Source: Panulirus ornatus (taxonomy: Eukaryota > Arthropoda > Malacostraca > Decapoda > Palinuridae). Taken from it: a stretch of 64,000 nucleotides of DNA. The stretch is from positions 55,788,515 to 55,852,514 of the forward strand of contig NC_092225.1 of NCBI RefSeq assembly GCF_036320965.1, read 5' to 3'. Under the pieces are notes generated by a model that did not search any database, was not told where the DNA came from, and was given only the letters and a program-made list of their open reading frames with translations. Position numbers and translations under genes: made by a program. Position 1 is the stretch's first letter, and each line of letters starts with the position of its first letter. Positions 1 to 11,044 of the stretch are shown piece by piece.

Positions 1-40
1 CCCGCGGTAGTGGCTGGCGGAGGCGGAGGAGTGTATGAAG

Positions 41-171
41 GTAGAGACTGGGGCAGCGGAGTGTCTGTTAGGGACAGTAACTGGGGCAAGGAAGTGTCTA
101 TTAGGGTCAGTGACTGGGGCAAGGGAGTGTCTGTTAGAGCCAGTGACTGGGATAAGGCAGTGTCTGTGGGG
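41..171. repeat. 33-bp minisatellite, 4 copies
   Basis: Four consecutive units of 32-33 bp share the core AGTGACTGGGGCAAGG followed by AGTGTCTGTTAG. Because 33 is a multiple of three, the array keeps a plus-strand frame open (about 80 codons over 10-252) with an 11-residue repeat. Nothing else supports a protein, so I treat it as a short tandem repeat. Confidence 0.8.
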
Positions 172-1640
172 GGGGCAGTGATTGAGGTATGGGAGGACCT
201 TGGGAGGGCATGGGGAAGCCAGATAACAGAGGCCTCGTTTATCTATGTTTAGGTTTTAGCGGGTCTTCGGGTGGGTTTAGTTTGCTTGGTGAAACTGAGA
301 GAGGGGCACGGATATACAAGGTGAGGTGACACAGGGCGGTGGGCTACTGCAGGTGTAGGATTGTGATGAAAGTAATGTTGGTCGAGTGATACGAGACAGG
401 CTTGGCAGGGGTCCTGTGATGCTGGTGGTGGTAGGAGGCGTCAGATGAGGCAGGAAAACGTGGGAATGCGTGGCTGCCGCATCTACTTGGACTTCCTGTA
501 GGAGGTGGTGGGTGTGGCTCGTCTCGAGGCTCCTGGAGTGTGCTGCGTCTGCCGGTAAGTGCTTGGGTTGCCAAGAGGCTCCTGAAGAGGCGTTAGGGAT
601 GCAGGAGTGCCGGGGGCGTGGCCGTAGGTCGTGACGGGCGGAGGCGATGTCCCACGCGGGCCCTGCCGAAGGTGGACGTCGGAGATGAGGCACCACAATG
701 AAACCTGCCTGGATGATGAAGTGTCAGGAGTCATGTTAGGACATATACTGACGGGGATGTACTTGGGGCGGCTTGAGTCTAGGATCACATCGCCAAGACT
801 TCAGATACTGGCTGGAGTGGTACACTAGTTGTCAGGTGGTGAGGAGTCACCTGCCTAACTGGTTTGCTGCGTTGTTGTTGTTTGAGATTAAACCTGCCTA
901 CAACTCAGGAGGTGCGGGCCCTATGCTCTAGGGTGGCCCCCCCGCCGGTGGTGAGGCACCTAAACACTGGGCCTAGTGGGGTTTGGGCTTGTTATCCCAC
1001 CCGGCCTCCACGAGAGCTAGGCTCCCTCTGCGGTGATGCACGGGTATTTAAGAGGCGGTGAGGTCAGGTCTGTGAGGTGTAGCTGTTCCCAAAGGGAATT
1101 AAAGATGTTGAGGCAGAATGTTGCAGGCTGCTGACCTTTCCCCATGCTGGTGGACTTGAGGTTAAGTCGGTAAGAGCGGCGCTTGATCTGCTACATGACA
1201 CATCGAGTGAGTGATTAATCCTGCAGGTGCACACGTGTAGGATGGGCCACCAAACACATTCTTCTGAGGATTTTTTGGGGTCAGGTGCGGACACAAGGTG
1301 ACCCCCAACTCATGGCGACGTCATTCATATGACCTTGGCTCACTACGAGGTTATCTGATTCGAAGTGATTTTTATTCCTCATTCTGATCGAAGTGGTTGA
1401 GTGAGGTGAGGACAGAACAGTAAGAAGGCTATCCCTCCTACCCTCCTCGCCACTACTATCCAGCAACCATTGCCGGCAAGAAAAAGAATGGAGGACAAAG
1501 CAGGCATTGGTGAAGTATACCTGCACGGAACTTAATTAGAGAGAACGAAATGGAAAAATTCTACCATAAGATTATGATACACTATCCAACCCTTTGCTGC
1601 ACTGCAGCGTACTCTTATGGTGTGGGATGAGGAAAAGGAG
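172..1640. other. GC-rich DNA without a recognisable gene
   Basis: Short overlapping frames of 65-139 codons occur on both strands, none with a family signature or codon periodicity I recognise. One sub-block (866-945) resembles a dispersed short repeat and is listed separately. Confidence 0.5.
866..945 (+). repeat. Possible short dispersed repeat (SINE-like)
   Basis: A TTGTTGTTG run is followed by a G/C-rich stretch that can fold: GGGCCC, then CTATGCTCTAG, then GGTGGCCC. This layout resembles short dispersed repeats common in invertebrate genomes. There is no second copy in the window, so the identity is a guess. Confidence 0.25.
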
Positions 1641-1643
1641 TTA

Positions 1644-1663
1644 GTATGTATGTATGTATGTAT
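1644..1663. repeat. (GTAT)n microsatellite
   Basis: Five GTAT units in tandem. Confidence 0.9.
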
Positions 1664-1969
1664 TTCTCTTGTATTTATTTATTTCGATACCTTATCTAAT
1701 GTAGCCTTTGTCTAACCAGTTTTACTAGGTGTTAATTGTCTTTTTATGAAAAACTTTCGATTGTCTAAAACTTTTTTTTCTTCCACGTCACTGGTATATC
1801 TCGTAGCATTAAGCTGTATTCCATTGGTCGTAGTAACTGTATTTTCCTGTATTTCACAAATTTCTTGATGGTGACTGACGGTATTCGAATCTATTCAGTG
1901 TTTTTGAAAGCTTCTGAGTTACCGCGAAGTCTTATATTATTTCAGGGGAAAGAGATTATATTTTGTTAA

Positions 1970-3015
1970 CCAGTCTTCATACGCCAGAGTCTTAGCCACT
2001 CTTCATATACCAGTCTTAGCCAGTCTTCATACACCAGTCTAAGCCAGTCTTCATACACCAGTCTTAGCCACTCTTCATACGCCAAACTTCCCAGCTGGAA
2101 TACAGTTTTTCCCTGTCTTTCCTCGTCCTTTGTATAGTCTAAGGACTGTTGATGGTCTGCATACTCAAGCCGTGACCTTCGGAAGTGTTCAAGAAGCGTT
2201 AGAATGATTCCTGATGTTCTGTTGTCAATGGCTCTAGAAATGGAACCCACCATCCGGTGTCCTTCCGTATTTTACTGCGATACACTGAGTATTATCCTTC
2301 AAATTGTGACTGATAACAACTCCAAAAGTCTTTCTCTTCGTTTGCTAGAGTTAGCGGATGTCTGAATATTTGACGATCGTGTTTCGCATTCTGATTTAAT
2401 TGCACAACTTTATACGTTTACGTTAATTGCTTCATCTGCCATTTTGTCTGACCATTCTGTTAGTATGTTAACATCTGTTTGGATTGAGTCTCGCTCATTT
2501 TGTAGGCTTTCCTCCCTGTCTTGAATCGTTAGAAGCTCTATATCTTAATTCAAGATTAGAAATATATAACATGAAAAGAATAGGGGTCAAGGACGGACCC
2601 CAGTGGCACGCCACTTGTCACGTTCAACCAGTCGCTACACATTGCTTTCTGTCGATAAGCCAGTCACAAACCCATGCACCTTGTTCGTCCACTATTCCAT
2701 GTGATTTTGATCCACTTTGCAGTCTCTTGTTTGGTACTTTATTGAATGCCTTTTGAAAGTCAAGTTGTATTGTTTTAAAGGGTAATTTTGAGTCCTTGTT
2801 GTCGTATTGTGTAACATTGAAAAAATCAATGAATTTTTTAGAAAGATCTTATATTGTGTAAGTTATCATGGTTATCTGATACTATGATTTTGTCTAATTG
2901 TCTTTTGCATCGTTTTACCTGCACCTGAATTGAGGTTGATTGGGTATTTCAACATGCATTTTCCTTAAATGCTTTTTCTATACATAGGGGTCACATTTGC
3001 CATTTTCCATTCGTG
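1970..3015 (-). mobile_element. Decayed CR1-like non-LTR retrotransposon (reverse transcriptase part)
   Basis: Read on the minus strand, scattered frames spell reverse-transcriptase motifs in the right order: WKMANVTP (about 3015-2990), LDFQKAFNKVP (motif A, about 2770-2733), TSGVPLGSVLDP (motif B, about 2625-2583), a YISNLEL block (about 2575-2545), then VGSISRAIDNRTSGIILTL (2250-2195) and SLAYEEWLRL. These match the order in CR1-type LINEs. Many stops and frameshifts separate the blocks and the YADD box is not visible, so it is a dead fossil. The original enzyme copied its own RNA into DNA at a nicked target. The motif order makes the family call fairly firm; the exact clade is inference. 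Confidence 0.8.
1971..2087. repeat. 24-bp tandem repeat inside the LINE fossil
   Basis: About 4.8 units of 24 bp (first unit 26 bp) with core CTTCATACACCAGTCTTAGC. On the minus strand each unit encodes YEEWLRLV or YEDWLRLV in frame. It begins at the YEE-RL box that follows the reverse transcriptase of CR1-type elements, so it is a local expansion of element coding sequence. Confidence 0.85.
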
Positions 3016-3239
3016 TTATGTTGAATGATTTAGTTTTTGAAAATACCAGTTGCCATCTGCCTCCCTTCCTGAGGCTTAGGTTATCAGAGCCACGTCGATT
3101 ACATTGACCTCATTTGGTCGTTAGTATTTTGTTACTTCATGATGAACTGGCGTGGAAGTGGTCGTGGCAGAGGAAGTCCTTACCCCACCAACACAAACAC
3201 TTGGCCCCAGTCGACCACAACACGACTTAACAGACATCT

Positions 3240-3660
3240 TCGTCCCCTGACGATTGAACGGGCCCTCAGCATGGTGACGTGACCTTTGACCCGACCTTTT
3301 AAAGACCAGGTCAAAGGCCTGGCGATCAGACCCAGGGGTGGTGCTAAAGGGTCGTTGCTTTGTCCTGAAGAGTCGTACCGTCACGTGCTCAAGGGTCGTA
3401 CCTTCGTCCTGAGGAGTCGTACCGTCACGTGCTGAAGAGTGGTACCTTCGCCTTGAAGAGTCGTACCGTCACGTGCTGAAGAGTCGTACCGTCACGTGCT
3501 GAAGAGTCGTACCGTCACGTGCTGAAGAGTGGTACCTTCGCCTTGAAGAGTCGTACCGTCACGTGCTGAAGAGTCGTACCGTCACGTGCTGAAGAGTCGT
3601 ACCGTCACGTGCTGAAGAGTCGTACCGTCACGTGCTGAAGAGTCGTACCGTCACGTGCTC
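3240..3660. repeat. Foldback-like dispersed repeat, copy 1
   Basis: The core holds a short inverted pair, CCTTTGACC (3283-3291) and GGTCAAAGG (3309-3317), then CAGACCCAGGGGT, then a tandem array (3357-3660). The same order occurs at 50.2-50.6 kb and, degraded, at 62.8 kb. No coding capacity is seen. Confidence 0.65.
3357..3660. repeat. 23-bp minisatellite with CACGTG, about 13 copies
   Basis: The unit is TGAAGAGTCGTACCGT followed by CACGTGC. A variant with GGTACCTTCGCCT alternates in places, giving some higher-order structure. The palindrome CACGTG is an E-box core and is present in most units; whether anything binds it is unknown. Confidence 0.9.
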
Positions 3661-3739
3661 ATAAAAGGTAGATAGTATTTTTCACATACATGATAGCGCA
3701 TGCAGGGTGCAGCTGCCCCGGGGGGATGTTCACTGTGGA

Positions 3740-3742
<3 letters not shown>

Positions 3743-3799
<57 letters not shown>
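3743..3799. repeat. (GA)n microsatellite
   Basis: About 28 uninterrupted GA units. Confidence 0.98.
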
Positions 3800-3800
<1 letters not shown>

Positions 3801-3899
3801 AGACCCGAAGAGTGAGACTTGCCCGAGGCGGTGTTGGCAGCACTACTGGCATTGTGGAGGGACTCTCTTCATCTACGATCCCGAAAGGTCAAAGAAGAA

Positions 3900-4612
3900 G
3901 GTTGTTGTGATAACAAGCAGTGTTGTCAACACGGTCACTGGCAAAATGAGGGTTGTCACACTCGCCCACGGAGAGTGTCGCCACAAACAACAATAACAAC
4001 AAAGAAAGTATCGTTGTCACAATCCCTAAGAAAGAAGACGTCACAATCTCCATCAAAGAAAGTGTTGTCACAATCACCGACAAAGAGTGTTGTCACAATC
4101 ACCATCAAAGAAAGTGTTGTCACAATCACTGACAAAGAAAGTGTTGTCACAATCACCATCAAAGAAAGTGTCGTCACAATTACCATCAAAGAAAGTGTTG
4201 TCACAATCACTGACAAAGAAAGTGTTGTCACAATCACCATCAAAGAAAGTGTTGTCACAATCGCCGACAAAGAGTGTTGTCACAATCACTAACAAAGAAA
4301 GTGTTGTCAATCACCAACAAAGAAAGTGTTGTCATAATCACCGTCAAAGAGAGTGTTGTCACAATCACTAACAAAAAAAGTGTTGTCAATCACTAACAAA
4401 GAAAGTGTTGTCAATCACCAACAAAGAAAGTGTTGTCATAATCACCATCAAAGAGAGTGTTGTCACAATCACTAACAAAGAAAGTGTCGTCACAATCACT
4501 ATGCAAAAAGTGTTGTCACCATCATCATCAAAGAAAGTATCGTCACAATCACTAACAAAAGAAAATGTGGCAGTCACCATCATTGAAAGTGTGGTCACAA
4601 TCACTGACAAAA
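3900..4612. repeat. 27-bp minisatellite
   Basis: Core GTTGTCACAATCACCATC followed by AAAGAAAGT, with a common variant in which ACCATC is replaced by ACTGAC and occasional 24-bp units. It is regular from about 4010 and degenerate before that. Since 27 is a multiple of three, plus and minus frames stay open and spell nine-residue repeats such as LSQSPSKKV; these are not taken as genes. Confidence 0.93.
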
Positions 4613-4717
4613 CCAATACGTACGTACACTTGATAATGTTATTACTGACGGACCCTTAAGCAAGATCTACTACCCACCTGCTTTATTTATGTAACTGTTA
4701 CCTGAGTTGATGGTACC

Positions 4718-6240
4718 TGTTGCCCGGCAGTGCACGAGCGTGTTGCCTGGCAGTGCACGAGCGTGTTGCCTGGTAGTGCACGAGCGTGTTGCCTGGTAGT
4801 GCACGAGCGTGTTGCCTGGCAGTGCACGAGCGTGTTGGCTGGCAGTGCACGAACGTGTTGCCTGGCAGTGCACGAGCGTGTTGCCTGGCAGTGCACGAGT
4901 GTGTTGCCTGGCAGTGCACGAGCGTGTTGCCTGGTGGTGCACGAGCGTGTTGCCTGGCAGTGCACGAGCGTGTTGCCTGGTAGTGCACGAGCGTGTTGCC
5001 TGGTAGTGCACGAGCGTGTTGCCTGGCAGTGCACGAGCGTGTTGCCTGGTAGTGCACGAGCGTGTTGCCTGGTAGTGCACGAGCGTGTTGCCCGGCAGTG
5101 CACGAGCGTGTTGCCTGACAGTGCACGAGCGTGTTGCCTGGTAGTGCACGAGCGTGTTGCCTGGCAGTGCACGAGCGTGTTGCCTGACAGTGCACGAGCG
5201 TGTTGCCTGGTAGTGCACGAGCGTGTTGCCTGGCAGTGCACGAGCGTGTTGCCTGGTAGTGCACGAGCGTGTTGCCTGGTAGTGCACGAGCGTGTTGCCT
5301 GGTAGTGCACGAGCGTGTTGCCTGGCAGTGCACGAGCGTGTTGCCTGGCAGTGCACGAGCGTGTTGCCTGGCAGTGCACGAGCGTGTTTCTGGTAGTGCA
5401 CGAGCGTGTTGGCTGGTAGTGCACGAGCGTGTTGCCTGGTAGTGCACGAGCGTGTTGCCTGGCAGTGCACGAGCGTGTTGCCTGGTAGTGCACGAGCGTG
5501 TTGCCTGGCAGTGCACGAGCGTGTTGCCTGGCAGTGCACGAGCGTGTTTCTGGTAGTGCACGAGCGTGTTGCCTGGCAGTGCACGAGCGTGTTGCCTGGC
5601 AGTGCACGAGCGTGTTGCCTGGTAGTGCACGAGCGTGTTGCCTGGCAGTGCACGAGCGTGTTGCCTGGTAGTGCACGAGCGTGTTGCCTGGCAGTGCACG
5701 AGCGTGTTGCCTGGTAGTGCACGAGAGTGTTGCCTGGTAGTGCACGAGCGTGTTGCCTGGCAGTGCACGAGCGTGTTGCCTGGTAGTGCACGAGCGTGTT
5801 GCCTGGCAGTGCACGAGCGTGTTGCCTGGTAGTGCACGAGCGTGTTGCCTGGTAGTGCACGAGCGTGTTGCCTGGTAGTGCACGAGCGTGTTGCCTGGTA
5901 GTGCACGAGCGTGTTGCCTGGCAGTGCACGAGCGTGTTGCCTGGTAGTGCACGAGCGTGTTGCCTGGTAGTGCACGAGCGTGTTGCCTGGTAGTGCACGA
6001 GCGTGTTGCCTGGCAGTGCACGAGCGTGTTGCCTGGTAATGCACGAGTGTGTTGCCTGGCAGTGCACGAGCGTGTTGCCTGGTAGTGCACGAGCGTGTTG
6101 CCTGGTAGTGCACGAGTGTGTTGCCTGGTAGTGCACGAGTGTGTTGCCTGGTAGTGCACGAGCGTGTTGCCTGGCAGTGCACGAGCGTGTTTCTGGTAGT
6201 GCACGAGTGTGTTGCCTGGTAGTGCACGAGCGTGTTGCCT
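4718..6240. repeat. 23-bp minisatellite, about 66 copies
   Basis: Core TGCACGAGCGTGTTGCC followed by TGGYAG, where Y is a C/T polymorphism that differs irregularly between units. A few units are shortened at TTGCCTGG to TTTCTGG. The unit lacks stops on the minus strand, so all three minus frames stay open for 509-533 codons. That is a property of the repeat, not evidence of a gene. Confidence 0.97.
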
Positions 6241-6389
6241 GAAGTTCAAAAGGACTTTGTCGTTCCTTCATCAGTCCGTCCTGGGTCGTCCAGATTGCTA
6301 CAACATTTTTTGCTGTTTGTTATGAGAGAACGAACTGGTAGCTGTTCTCCTTCATAAGGGGAACTTATCACATGATTTATATGCATATT

Positions 6390-6393
<4 letters not shown>

Positions 6394-6474
<81 letters not shown>
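6394..6474. repeat. (AT)n(GT)n compound microsatellite
   Basis: (AT)n over 6394-6446 passes directly into (GT)n over 6447-6474. Confidence 0.98.
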
Positions 6475-6478
<4 letters not shown>

Positions 6479-6889
6479 AAGGACAGAAAAAGTATAGTAT
6501 TTCCTTGAACGTCTCGAAATAAAGGATAAAGAATACGCAAGATATGTTTAATCATTTATCATAATTGAGAACTGGTTCAACATCAATTTCCTTAAGTCTT
6601 AGAGGATATACCAAAGGCATTCAGAGTCCGCTAAGTTAGCGAGTCCTGCTTGTTTGTGGTGGTGGCTGCCGTCAGCAAGCGGGTGATGTGTGTACATAGC
6701 ACTCAGCGCCGCCACTGTGCGGTGGCCGGGGGAGGAACCCTTCCAAATAAACAGACGGGAACAACATTCGATAACCGGTTCTGTTTTCGAGACTGTCATG
6801 TCTGACAACATCCGAGCCAGTTTGGTCTCTTATATTATCATGTTTTCGGATTTTTTTCTGTTTTAAGTTCTATTTTAATTTCATGCTTG
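6475..6889. other. No feature seen
   Basis: Non-repetitive DNA with only short unrecognised frames (about 70 codons at 6599-6811, minus). Confidence 0.5.
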
Positions 6890-7725
6890 TTTGCCGTTTC
6901 CCGAGGTAGCGCAGGAGCAGACGAAGAACGGTACTCATTTGTTTACATCATCACTCTAGCTGTCATTTGTAATGCAGCCATATTCCTGTATCTACAACCA
7001 GGCTCTACAAAACATTTCTGCCCTTTTGTCTGACTGCTTCATATGTCCTGATTGAGCCCACTGTTAGCACGTCGTCCCCTGTATACCACATCGCTCCAGT
7101 CCTTTCTATCCCAAGCACGCCTCACAACCTGCATTTTCTGGTCCCCCCCAACGCAAAGCATTTTTTTCACTCTATCCTTCCATCTCATCCTCGAACTCCC
7201 CTTCCGCTTTGTCCCTTCACCTTCGACCCATGTATCTTTGTAGTCTCTCCTCACTCATCTTCTCCATATCCCCATACTATAGCACCTTACAGCTGATCAT
7301 TTCTCTCAAACATACTCTCCATATGACCACATCTCTCTCTCATAGCCTTTCATTCCTAACTCGATTAACCCTCCCCACACCACATGATTCTATCAAACAT
7401 TCCATATTCAACACGTGCACTCGTCCACTCTCTTCTGTATTTTTGCATTTGTGGCCCATGACTCACATGCATACAGCACCATTAGGACTACAGTCCCATC
7501 AGACATACCTATCTGAGCCCTCACGGATAGTGACCTCTCTTTCCTTGCACTTCTTAATACAATCGGGACCTTTGGCCCATCCCCCGTCATTTTGTTCACT
7601 TCAGCTTCAATGGTTTCATCCGCTGCAAAGTCCACACCCAGGGAGTGTGCCTTTGAGCTAGTTCTAATCCTTGTTTGTCTATTTCGTTTCACTCTAAAAA
7701 GACCCAAACTTTTGCTTGATGGAAG
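6890..7725 (-). mobile_element. Old, diverged copy of the dominant LINE (3' part)
   Basis: On the minus strand the fragments SLGVDFAADETIEAEV, VLYACESWA and, further on, WKDRVKKMLC and RKDWSDVVYRG match the end of the reverse transcriptase and the C-terminus of the intact copy at 34.1-35.9 kb, in the same order. The 3' UTR motif GAGGTAGCGCAGGA near 6904 is also recognisable. Frameshifts separate the blocks. Divergence is much greater than among the other copies, so this is an older insertion or a sister subfamily. Confidence 0.85.
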
Positions 7726-8471
7726 CATGCCTTGGTACAGCCCAAGCCATTAGAAAATAAGTCCGTTCTAACTCTTCAAGTTATCGCCCAGTTGCTATCA
7801 GTTTTACCATCTCCACAGTGTCTGAAATTCTGCTTTAATCTTTATTTCCTGCAAGACTCGGACGGTTGTGAATTGTAAATATAAAAAGATGATTTTTCTT
7901 CTTTATTTTCAAGATGATATTGAACATGGAATACGAAAACTTCTGTTGTATATGAACGCCAGACACAGTAAGATAAGCGATATCATTTCAAGAAGTCCTC
8001 TTGCTTCTCCCAACTGTCGAATGCAAAGTCCCGGTTCCTCAGGCAAGCGGCCTGGCGGTGTACCATCACAAGCTCGGAGCAAGGGCAGGCAGCTGATGTG
8101 GGGACAACACCTGTGCTTCCACACTGGCAGGTACATACCTAGAGACGACCATAGAAAGTTCACGTCGTTTTGCAGACTTCGGGGAACAGGAAGAGAGTGC
8201 AATATGGAGGATCTGTCACCATGATCCTATTTTTGTTTCAGTTGGCTGGGAGACCCCGGAACTTTAGAAGGGGAGGATGCCCATGACTCGCTGAATCACC
8301 TAAGAAAGAGAGGGCAAACAGCTTTCCATTTCAGCACCTCAGTATAGCTTTCCAGCGAGAGATTGCAAGTTGCATTATCAGTTCACACCCTCCCTCTCCC
8401 AGGAAGTTAAGGACATGTAAATGAAACAGTTTATTTCAGAATCTTTCTCATGTGAGTCTTAGGTTAAGAAA

Positions 8472-8473
<2 letters not shown>
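7726..8473 (+). other. Unrecognised DNA with one 118-codon frame
   Basis: A plus frame at 7868-8224 has no recognised domain. It is preceded by a pyrimidine-rich run ending TTTTCAAG near 7911, which could be a splice acceptor, but no matching donor or homology supports an exon. Confidence 0.2.

Positions 8474-8543
<70 letters not shown>
8474..8543. repeat. (AT)n microsatellite at LINE 3' end
   Basis: About 35 units directly abutting the T-rich (tail) end of the minus-strand LINE segment. Confidence 0.98.
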
Positions 8544-8545
<2 letters not shown>

Positions 8546-8826
8546 TTTTTTTTTTTTGCTTTTTTGCTTTGTCGCTGTCTCCCGCGTTTGCGAGGTAGCG
8601 CAAGGAAACAGACGAAAGAAAATGGCCCACCCCACCCCCATACACATGTATATACATACGTCCACACACGCAAATATACATACCTACACAGCTTTCCATG
8701 GTTTACCCCAGACGCTTCACATGCCCCGATCCAATCCACTGACAGCACGTCAACCCCGGTATACCACATCGCTCCAATTCACTCTATTCCTTGCCCTCCT
8801 TTCACCCTCCTGCATATTCAGGCCCC
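8544..8826 (-). mobile_element. Dominant LINE, 3' segment of a twin-primed insertion
   Basis: Minus orientation. It reads from GGGGCCTGAA through the C-terminal VVYRG codons and the 3' UTR to an A-rich tail (T-rich on plus, 8544-8575). It abuts the inverted segment 8827-9772 head to head. Coding capacity here is only the last 20 or so codons. Confidence 0.9.
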
Positions 8827-9767
8827 TGTTAGAAGCAGTGAAAAGTTTTTATCGAGGATGTAAGGCATGTGTACGTGTAGGAAGAGAGGAAAGTGATTGG
8901 TTCTCAGTGAATGTAGGTTTGCGGCAGGGGTGTGTGATGTCTCCATAGTTGTTTAATTTGTTTATGGATGGGGTTGTTAGGGAGGTGAATGCAAGAGTTT
9001 TGGAAAGAGGGGCAAGTATGAAGTCTGTTGGGGATGAGAGAGCTTGGGAAGTGAGTCAGTTGTTGTTCGCTGATGATACAGCGCTGGTGGCTGATTCATG
9101 TGAGAAACTGCAGAAGCTGCTGACTGAGTTTGGTAAAGTGTGTGAAAGAAGAAAGTTAAGAGTAAATGTGAATAAGAGCAAGGTTATTAGGTACAGTAGG
9201 GTTGAGGGTCAAGTCAATTGGGAGGTGAGTTTGAATGGAGAAAAACTGGAGGAAGTGAAGTGTTTTAGATATCTGGGAGTGGATCTGGCAGCGGATGGAA
9301 CCATGGAAGCGGAAGTGGATCATAGGGTGGGGGAGGGGGCGAAAATTCTGGGAGCCTTGAAGAATGTGTGGAAGTCGAGAACATTATCTCGGAAAGCAAA
9401 AATGGGTATGTTTGAAGGAATAGTGGTTCCAACAATGTTGTATGGTTGCGAGGCGTGGGCTATGGATAGAGTTGTGCGCAGGAGGATGGATGTGCTGGAA
9501 ATGAGATGTTTGAGGACAATGTGTGGTGTGAGGTGGTTTGATCGAGTAAGTAACGTAAGGGTAAGAGAGATGTGTGGAAATAAAAAGAGCGTGGTAGAAA
9601 GAGCAGAAGAGGGTGTTTTGAAATGGTTTGGGCACATGGAGAGAATGAGTGAGGAAAGATTGACCAAGAGGATATATGTGTCGGAGGTGGAGGGAACGAG
9701 GAGAAGAGGGAGACCAAATTGGAGGTGGAAGGATGGAGTGAAAGAGATTTTGTGTGATCGGGGCCTG

Positions 9768-9772
<5 letters not shown>
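8827..9772 (+). mobile_element. Dominant LINE, inverted upstream segment
   Basis: The plus frame encodes the reverse-transcriptase core: LLEAVKSFYRG, GLRQGCVMSP, LLFADDTALVADS, CFRYLGVDLAADG, then the C-terminal region to CDRGLN. One nonsense change (TGG to TAG, 8946-8948) breaks motif B after VMSP. The segment ends at GGGGCCTGAAC, exactly where the neighbouring 3' segment begins in element coordinates, so the two together form one 5'-truncated insertion with a 5' inversion. (AT)n follows at once. Confidence 0.9.

Positions 9773-9846
<74 letters not shown>
9771..9846. repeat. (AT)n microsatellite
   Basis: 38 AT units adjoining the broken end of the inverted LINE segment. Confidence 0.98.
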
Positions 9847-9848
<2 letters not shown>

Positions 9849-10005
9849 CAAGAGGTCACAGTGGTGCGCGTGATCTAGTATTTGCTGACAACCACAAGGA
9901 AAATGAAACACGATAACATTCCAAGTGCACTTTCGTGTCATGATCACATCGTCAAGGGAGATACAAATGTGAGATAGAAAACATAGAAGTCAAATGATGT
10001 ATAAG

Positions 10006-10008
<3 letters not shown>

Positions 10009-10091
<83 letters not shown>
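10009..10091. repeat. (AT)n microsatellite
   Basis: About 41 AT units with no recognised element beside it. Confidence 0.98.
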
Positions 10092-10094
<3 letters not shown>

Positions 10095-10445
10095 TTTTAG
10101 TGGATTACAGGATCCGCAGGTCCTCTGTTGGTAAAGATACATACTTGTTGGGCTGGTGCATCAGGAATGGGAGGGGGATGGCTGGCTGGCTGCTATTGAC
10201 GTATCCAGCAAGTGCAGCCTCACTACACCATAGCTCAAGGCACATGACGCAGCCCGTCGCTCCAGCGCGGCCTTCTGGTCCATAACACAGAGAGGGACCG
10301 GTCACTTCCCCCTCGTCAATGGGTGTACATTAGTGGGACGTCATGTGGCTCCTGCTGCCTCGTACCGCCGGCCGCTCCTGCCCCTGCGGCATTATCATCA
10401 TGACTGTCACTAGAGGCCATACATGCGGGGTACCAGACACGCTCC

Positions 10446-10448
<3 letters not shown>

Positions 10449-10517
<69 letters not shown>
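10449..10517. repeat. (CT)n microsatellite
   Basis: About 34 CT units. Confidence 0.98.
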
Positions 10518-10519
<2 letters not shown>

Positions 10520-10663
10520 GGCGATGGCCTCTCTCTGGACAACAACACGATAAAGACTTTGGGTCCGAAGATATCCACGCGCGCGCCACATCCTGGCCTG
10601 GCCTCCCGGGGTATTACAGTACCTCAACACACGACTGTGGACTAGAATAAATTTTCTAAACTT

Positions 10664-10672
10664 TCTTCTCTC

Positions 10673-10751
<79 letters not shown>
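10664..10751. repeat. (CT)n microsatellite, one interruption
   Basis: CT tract broken once by a G near 10685. Confidence 0.97.
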
Positions 10752-10754
<3 letters not shown>

Positions 10755-10809
10755 GCCCGCATAACAGGAAGGGCGTGTTGTAGCGTGTGTTGGCCGACTT
10801 CAGTCCAGC

Positions 10810-10945
10810 CCAGGGGTGGATGACGGCTTAACTGTGGGGATGGACGCTCGTGTCACGCCAGTGGCCACTTCTAACAGCAAGGGTTCGAACCCCGCACCAT
10901 TTGCGTGGTAGCTGGTTACGCTAAGCACTCGGCTATAATCGCCTC
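10810..10945 (-). mobile_element. tRNA-like SINE fragment, minus copy
   Basis: On the minus strand TAGCCGAGTGCTTAGCG resembles the A-box of Ser/Leu-type tRNAs and GGTTCGAACCC (at 10881) is a B-box. The flanks cannot form an acceptor stem, so this is a tRNA-derived repeat head rather than a working tRNA gene. The internal stretch CAGCTACCACGCAAAT recurs in the plus copy at 11045. Confidence 0.65.
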
Positions 10946-10960
10946 TAATAGGGAAATGAC

Positions 10961-10984
10961 TATTCGATTCCACGTAATCGAATA
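10961..10984. repeat. Short perfect palindrome
   Basis: TATTCGATT and AATCGAATA flank a six-base spacer CCACGT. It lies between the two tRNA-like copies. Confidence 0.8.
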
Positions 10985-11044
10985 CACCTCTGCTCACGTC
11001 CATGAGCACCGGGGTTTAGACCTGTCAGGTCCCATCAGGCTCAC

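Noticed and set aside
3819..4659. Plus and minus frames with nine-residue repeats
   Set aside because: A product of the 27-bp unit, whose length is a multiple of three.
4670..6271. Overlapping minus-strand frames of 509-533 codons
   Set aside because: Their residues repeat every 23 positions because the DNA is a stop-free 23-bp minisatellite; all three frames are equally open.
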